A DNA stretch of 64,000 nucleotides from Cercospora beticola (Eukaryota; Ascomycota; Dothideomycetes; Mycosphaerellales; Mycosphaerellaceae): positions 1,178,001 to 1,242,000 of the forward strand of contig NC_088941.1 of assembly GCF_033473495.1 (NCBI RefSeq), read 5' to 3'. Shown here in pieces: positions 59,147-64,000 of the stretch. The notes beneath the pieces were generated by a model that saw only the letters and a program-made list of their open reading frames with translations, ran no database searches and was not told the origin of the DNA. Made by a program: the position numbers and the translations under genes. Numbering within the stretch: the stretch's first letter is position 1; each line of letters starts with the position of its first letter.

Positions 59147-59846
59147 GTATAGAGTTATTTATAAAGTCTACGAGTCTATCTACCTCTCCTTATTAGATAG
59201 ATAAGATATCGTCTCTACTCTATAGCTAGTTATATTAGTTAAAGTTACTAGTTAGAAGTATATCTATTCTTTCTTTTATTACTTATTTCCTTATAGTATC
59301 TATACTTTACTATAGAAGCTATATCGTCTCTACGAGTACTTATAGGTTAGCTAGTACTATATAGACCGATATAATAAATACTAACTAATTAAATAGATAT
59401 AGTAGTACTATAGTAATATTAGAAGAGAGTACTAGGACTAGCTTACTCTCTATTCTTTTCTAGATCTAGAGTATACTTCTAATTTTCTATCTACTTTTAT
59501 ACGTTTCTATAAGTATTATCTTAGTCTAGTATAGGTAGCCTAGCGGTATAGTTAATACTTTACTCTCTCTTATAAACGAATAAGGTTCTAATAATATAAT
59601 AACTCCGAAGTCCTCGAAGTCTATATTATTTATTACGCTATATTATACTACTTACTACTTACTAATATTTAGTAAAAGAACTTTTAAGAGGCTAGGTATT
59701 AGTAATAGAAGAAGGATATAGTATTCGATAGTTCTTACTATATAATTTATAGAGTCTACTATATAGAATATACTTTAGAACTAAACTCTTAGTATTATAT
59801 TTAGTATAGTAATAACTTTCTTACGCGTACTTAGTATACCTCTATA
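59147..59846. other. Unclassified RIP-affected segment between LINE C and Copia copy 3
   Basis: About 700 bp, AT-rich and CpA/TpG-poor with some CpG left. It does not match the 30245-32058 spacer by eye, and no domain or terminal repeat was found. Probably an older repeat remnant. Confidence 0.45.
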
Positions 59847-60076
59847 TATTAGAAAGTATAGTCTAGTTAGATATTCTAAGATATACTTTAGAGATTAGAA
59901 TTAGGTAATATAGATTATATAATACTAGGTTATATAACCTAGCTAATATCTATCTTAGAAGTAAAATATAACCTATAACTAACTAATATAATTAACTCGG
60001 TTAGTTCCTACTTATTATTTCTACTTCTACTATATTATACCTATCCGATAAGTATCTATAAGAATATAATTTAATA
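59847..60076 (+). repeat. Copia copy 3, 5' LTR (230 bp)
   Basis: Same length and ends as the other Copia LTRs, in the more heavily RIP-altered form (CCGATAAGTATCTATAAG here where copy 2 has CCGACGAGTGCCTACGAG). Confidence 0.9.
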
Positions 60077-60973
60077 GGTTATAAGCTCGAGTTTATAGAG
60101 AGGCTCTAAGTAGTAAGAGTTAGTCTTCTTATTTTTAAAGTAATACGTATTACCTTTTATAGGACCTATAGTATTAATTAGGTAGAGAAGTAGGAAAAGA
60201 GTATAAGAGAGACTAGAGGTATATCCTATCTATACTATCTTAAAGCTTTAGAAGATCCTAGTTATAAGCTAGAAGTCCCTAAAGAGTAGGTAAAATAGAG
60301 AAAAGCCTAGTAAAATATACTTTACTTTAAAAAAGAAGTATAATAAAGAAGTATAAAAAGGAAAGAATTAGCTTTAGACTATAGTATTTAAATAGATAAG
60401 ACTAGGCCTAAGTACTAAGTACTACTAATACTTTAGAACTAGCTAGTAGTACTTTTCTAAGAAAGTAGATCTTTTAGAAGTTCTCTATCTAAGAACTTAA
60501 CTAACTCTTTTAAAAGAGAAAAGTTCTTAAATATCTTAGCTAAAAGAGAAGAGTTTTAGTAACTAGAGAAAGTAGAAATCTAGAAGCTACTAATTAAATT
60601 AAAAGAGCTTATATTTCTAGAGTTTAGATTTATTTATTTAATTTTATAGGAATAGATTTAATAAGTAAATTAGATAGAAGGAGAATACTAATTCTAATAA
60701 AAAAGAACTAGAGACTATAGTTTAAGCTATAGAAAAATATACTTAGAGAAAAAGAAATCTTCTAAATAATTTTAAACTTAAAGAGATTACTAGTATCTAC
60801 TCTAGCTAAGTTATTTAAAGCTTTATCTAAAGCTTTATTAAGTAAAAGGAAAGCTACTATCTTTTTAGAGTTTAGCTTAAAATAGTAGAAGGATAATATA
60901 AAGGTAATTTATATTCTAATAGAAAGTCTTTATATAAATAACTAAAATAAAGTAATAGATAAGATAAGAGTAT
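59847..60973 (+). mobile_element. Copia copy 3, 5' part only (cut by LINE D)
   Basis: A 230-bp LTR at 59847-60076 is followed by 5' internal sequence that matches copy 2 from 33257 to about 34153 and then stops at the tail of LINE D. LINE D therefore probably inserted into it; the rest, if present, should lie beyond 64000. More strongly mutated than copy 2. Confidence 0.85.
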
Positions 60974-63900
60974 ATAGATAGATAATTCTTATACGCCGGT
61001 CTACCTCTTTTAACTAGAGTAAGTAGTACGCTCTATAGATATCGGTCGAGAGAAAAGCCTTCGAAAAACTCTTATATATCCTTTTATTTATAGCCTATAT
61101 AGCCGCTTCCTTCGCTTCTATTCTCCTTCGGATAATACTAGGTATCTAGTAAGTCCTCCTCTTACTAGACTCTATCCTTTCTTTTATCTCTTCTCTTATT
61201 CTTCTATATCTCTTCTCTTATAAGTAAGAATTAGTCTAGAACTCCTTCTTAGATAAGCTACTTTACTACTATATATAGCTCTCTCTTTATATTAGCTAGG
61301 TCCTTCTAGTTTATAGATCTCTCTACTTAGAAAAGTAGGTATCTTCTCTTATTCTATTTTAGATAGAATATATATATATATTCTAGTATCTTATGTTTCT
61401 ATCTATATTTATAGTCTAGTATAAAACCTAGGACTCTCCTTTTAGTAAGATATTACTTTATCTTAATATACTCTATTCTTAAGAGTATAACTATTATACT
61501 CTCTAGTCTAGTAAGTCCTTTATATAGAGTTAGTCTAATAGTAGAGGAGGTAGTAGTTTTCTATACTAGTAGTTATTCCTCTTCTACTTTTACTCTTCTC
61601 TCTTTCTTATTCCTTTTCTATCTTCTATTCTACTAGTATTTAGCCTACTATACTTTATAGCCTAGATATATCTATATCGTTATTTCTTAGCCTTATACTA
61701 TTTAGAGGATTTCCTCCTATCTAGTTTAGGTTAGTAGTATAGGTTACCTAGCTCTCTTTTCTACTTATACTTGCCTTTTAATCTCCCTATACCTATTTTT
61801 AATATACTAATATATAGGTTAGGTATCTTGCTTTTTAGATACTTACTTAGCTAGGTCCTAGGTATATAAATAGAGAGGAGTAATATTTGCTTCTCTCTCT
61901 AGAATAGCTATTATAACTAACTTATATACTCCTATAATATTCCTTAGAGCCTCTCTCTAGATCTTCTTAATAGGTTTAGTAAAGTTCCTATAGTAGCTTT
62001 ATATACTCTCTAGGTTAGACTAGACTTAGTAGCTAAAGGTAATAGCTAGTCTTACTACTACTATATAGAGGTACTTTACTTTTTAGAAGGATACTCTCTA
62101 TATAAACTTATATAGTCTCTAAAGTAATTATATTTAGTAGGCTCCCTTTTCTACTACTTATTTAATATATAAGCTCTATTTAAGTTTAATATCTACCTAT
62201 ACTCTAAGGAGTCTAAGTAATAGTAGTAGTTCTCTATTAAATATCTAGATTTAGACTATAGCTTTAAAGTTATATTTCCTACTTCTAGTAAAGTAGATTA
62301 GCTAATATTTCTATAGTATAAATTCTACTCTATATCTCCTTATCTATTCTTTATATTTCTAGTAGGCTTTCTTAAGTTGCCTATAGTTATCCTCTATTAA
62401 TATACTATATATAAGGATATTAGAATTATCTATAAACTCTATTACTAAAGTAGTCTCTTTATATAGTATTAGGAGTAGAGTAGAGGTAAAGAAGAGGATA
62501 AGGATTAGAGATAGAGTAGAGCTTTAGGGAATTCCTATATTTTAGAGCTTTAGTTAGTCTATAAATTCTCTAAGCCTTAGGTAGGTAGTTCTATCTTAGA
62601 GGAATAATTAGATAAAGCTTATAGTATAGTCTAGGAAGCCTTTTATTCTAATATTATAAAGTAGCTTCTAGTAGGAAACTTTATTAAATGCTTCTAAGAT
62701 ATTAAGGTAGAGTATAGATACTATAGCTCCTAGCTTAGTTTTCTAAATAGTTTTTACTTATTTAGTAATAAGGTCTAATACTAAGGTAGTAGACCTACTA
62801 GGCCTAGTACCTATTTATTCTTCTAGAAGGAGCTTCTATTCTTTAGTCTTCTTAGATATTCTCTTAGTAACTATAGCTTCTAGGACCTTTACTATTATAT
62901 TAAGTAGAGTAATAGGTCTATATACTCCTAGCTTTAAGTAGTCTAGTTTCTATAGTTTTCTAAGTACTACTATTATAGAGTACTTAAAAGCTTTAGAGTA
63001 GTATACTATCCTTAGATATATAGTAAAGAGTTTAGCTAGGATTAGGGAAAGTTGTTCTCTATACTCTTTAAGTAAGAGGTTTAGTATTTAGTTAGGTCCT
63101 AGAGCTTTATTACTAGGTAGTTTCTTAAGGACTCCTTCTACCTTCTTTAGTTAAACCTTAACCTCTATCTAGAATTAGAGTAGTAGTTAGGCATATTAGA
63201 TATTACTTAAGTCTACTTTCCTTAGGTCTAGGAAGAAGTATCTTACTAGGATTATAGCCTTCCTTTTATTAGTATCTCTATTATACTCTATATTAGCTAG
63301 GCTTAGGAAGTATAGTAGCTAGTACTCTTAGTTAGCTCCCTCTCTTACCTATTTAGCTATTTTCTAGATCTTCTTAGAGTCCTCTATAACTTCTTTTATT
63401 AGTCTTCTCTAAGCTAGGTTTTACTCTCTTCTTATAACTTTACTTCTTATATATAATACTTTAATATATAGCTTATAGCTCTATTCTATCTTATAGTTCC
63501 TCTATTCTCTTTTTCTCTTTCTTACTAGCTTTATAGCTTTCTTATATTCCTAGGTCTATACTATCTTTATATAGCTTAATAGTCTAGCTATTAGAACTAT
63601 CTCTTCTATAATTCTCTAGATAGAGAATTATATTCTATAAGCTAGTATATCTAGGTATTCTCTTATATTAAGTAGGAGTTAGTTAAGTTAGTTAGTATCT
63701 TAGACTATAAGGTTCTAGATTCTGTCCTAGTTAGTAGCTTTCTACTACTTTCTCTAGCTTCTTCCTTTTAGCTCTTAAAGGTTAATATAGAGAGTTATTC
63801 TAAGAGAGATATAGTTAGAGCTATATATCTCTTCTAGAAGAGCTTTATATTCTTAGATTAGGTTTTAGAGAGAGAGGCTAATAAAGACTAGGTCTAGTAT

Positions 63901-64000
63901 TTAGTAGCTAGCTATATATCCTTTCTATATAATTATCTCTAGCTCTAGAGCTAGCTATAGTTAGGCCTCTATAATTATTTTAATAAGCTTATCTACTATA
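60974..64000 (-). mobile_element. LINE copy D, 3' part (runs off the window)
   Basis: Minus strand, beginning with the GATA-type tail at 60969-60980 and continuing about 3.0 kb through the reverse transcriptase region into the endonuclease region, where the window ends. Uninterrupted at the positions where copy B carries the Copia and Gypsy elements, so it serves as the empty-site reference. RIP-degraded. Confidence 0.85.

Noticed and set aside
21440..64000. Centromere
   Set aside because: An AT-rich, RIP-affected repeat block is compatible, but nothing here separates a centromere from an ordinary repeat island; CENP-A data would be needed.
21440..64000. Starship-type giant element
   Set aside because: No tyrosine recombinase (DUF3435) captain gene or other cargo was seen; the block is explained by ordinary retrotransposons.
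1..64000. CRISPR arrays, tRNA or rRNA genes
   Set aside because: No regularly spaced repeats and no recognisable RNA gene sequence were found on reading.

Overview
The window looks like a chromosome segment of a filamentous ascomycete (Pezizomycotina). It is probably a dothideomycete of the Mycosphaerellales type, but that placement is inference. The reasons are spliceosomal introns of 50-72 bp with GTRAGT-like donors, typical fungal families (secreted GH32 invertase, NNP nitrate transporter, RTA1 protein, F-box/DUF7730 protein) and extreme repeat-induced point mutation (RIP) of retrotransposons. No tRNA, rRNA or CRISPR array was seen.

Region 1 (1-21.4 kb) is ordinary gene space. In order it holds: a possible 3' gene end (+); a secreted GH32 beta-fructofuranosidase (+); a hypothetical protein (-); a probable GPI-anchored Ser/Thr-rich protein (-); a doubtful small Cys-rich secreted ORF (-); a 957-aa F-box protein with an acidic tail (-); a two-exon Kelch protein (-) divergent from an F-box/DUF7730-like protein (+); a two-exon nitrate transporter (-) with NirA-like and GATA sites upstream; the two-exon ribosomal protein uS10/Rps20 (-) head-to-head with a Cue3/ASCC2-type CUE protein (+); an apparently frame-broken small gene (+); and a three-exon RTA1-family membrane protein (+). 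I rebuilt the exon structures from splice sites and reading-frame continuity. The uS10/Cue3 pair stands out because, in yeast, ubiquitinated uS10 on collided ribosomes is the signal read by the RQT complex that contains Cue3.

Region 2 (about 21.45-50.7 kb) is a block of nested retrotransposons. CpA and TpG have been almost wholly removed by RIP, so ATG codons hardly exist and coding capacity is gone. I resolved a 5'-truncated Copia copy (-), a full-length Tad/LINE-like element A (+), an unclassified 1.8-kb stretch, and a full-length LINE B (-). LINE B is interrupted by a complete Copia element (230-bp LTRs, TTCTA target duplication) and a complete chromodomain Gypsy element (406-bp LTRs, TAGGT target duplication).

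Region 3 (about 50.7-53.58 kb) is a small island of normal base composition with one recognisable gene, a protein kinase-like protein (-). Region 4 (53.59-64 kb) is again RIP-degraded: a decayed coiled-coil ORF, LINE C (+), an unclassified piece, the 5' end of a third Copia copy (+), and LINE D (-) running off the window. The layout (gene-rich, then AT-rich repeat block, then isolated gene, then repeat block) is the compartmented pattern known from many plant-associated Dothideomycetes.
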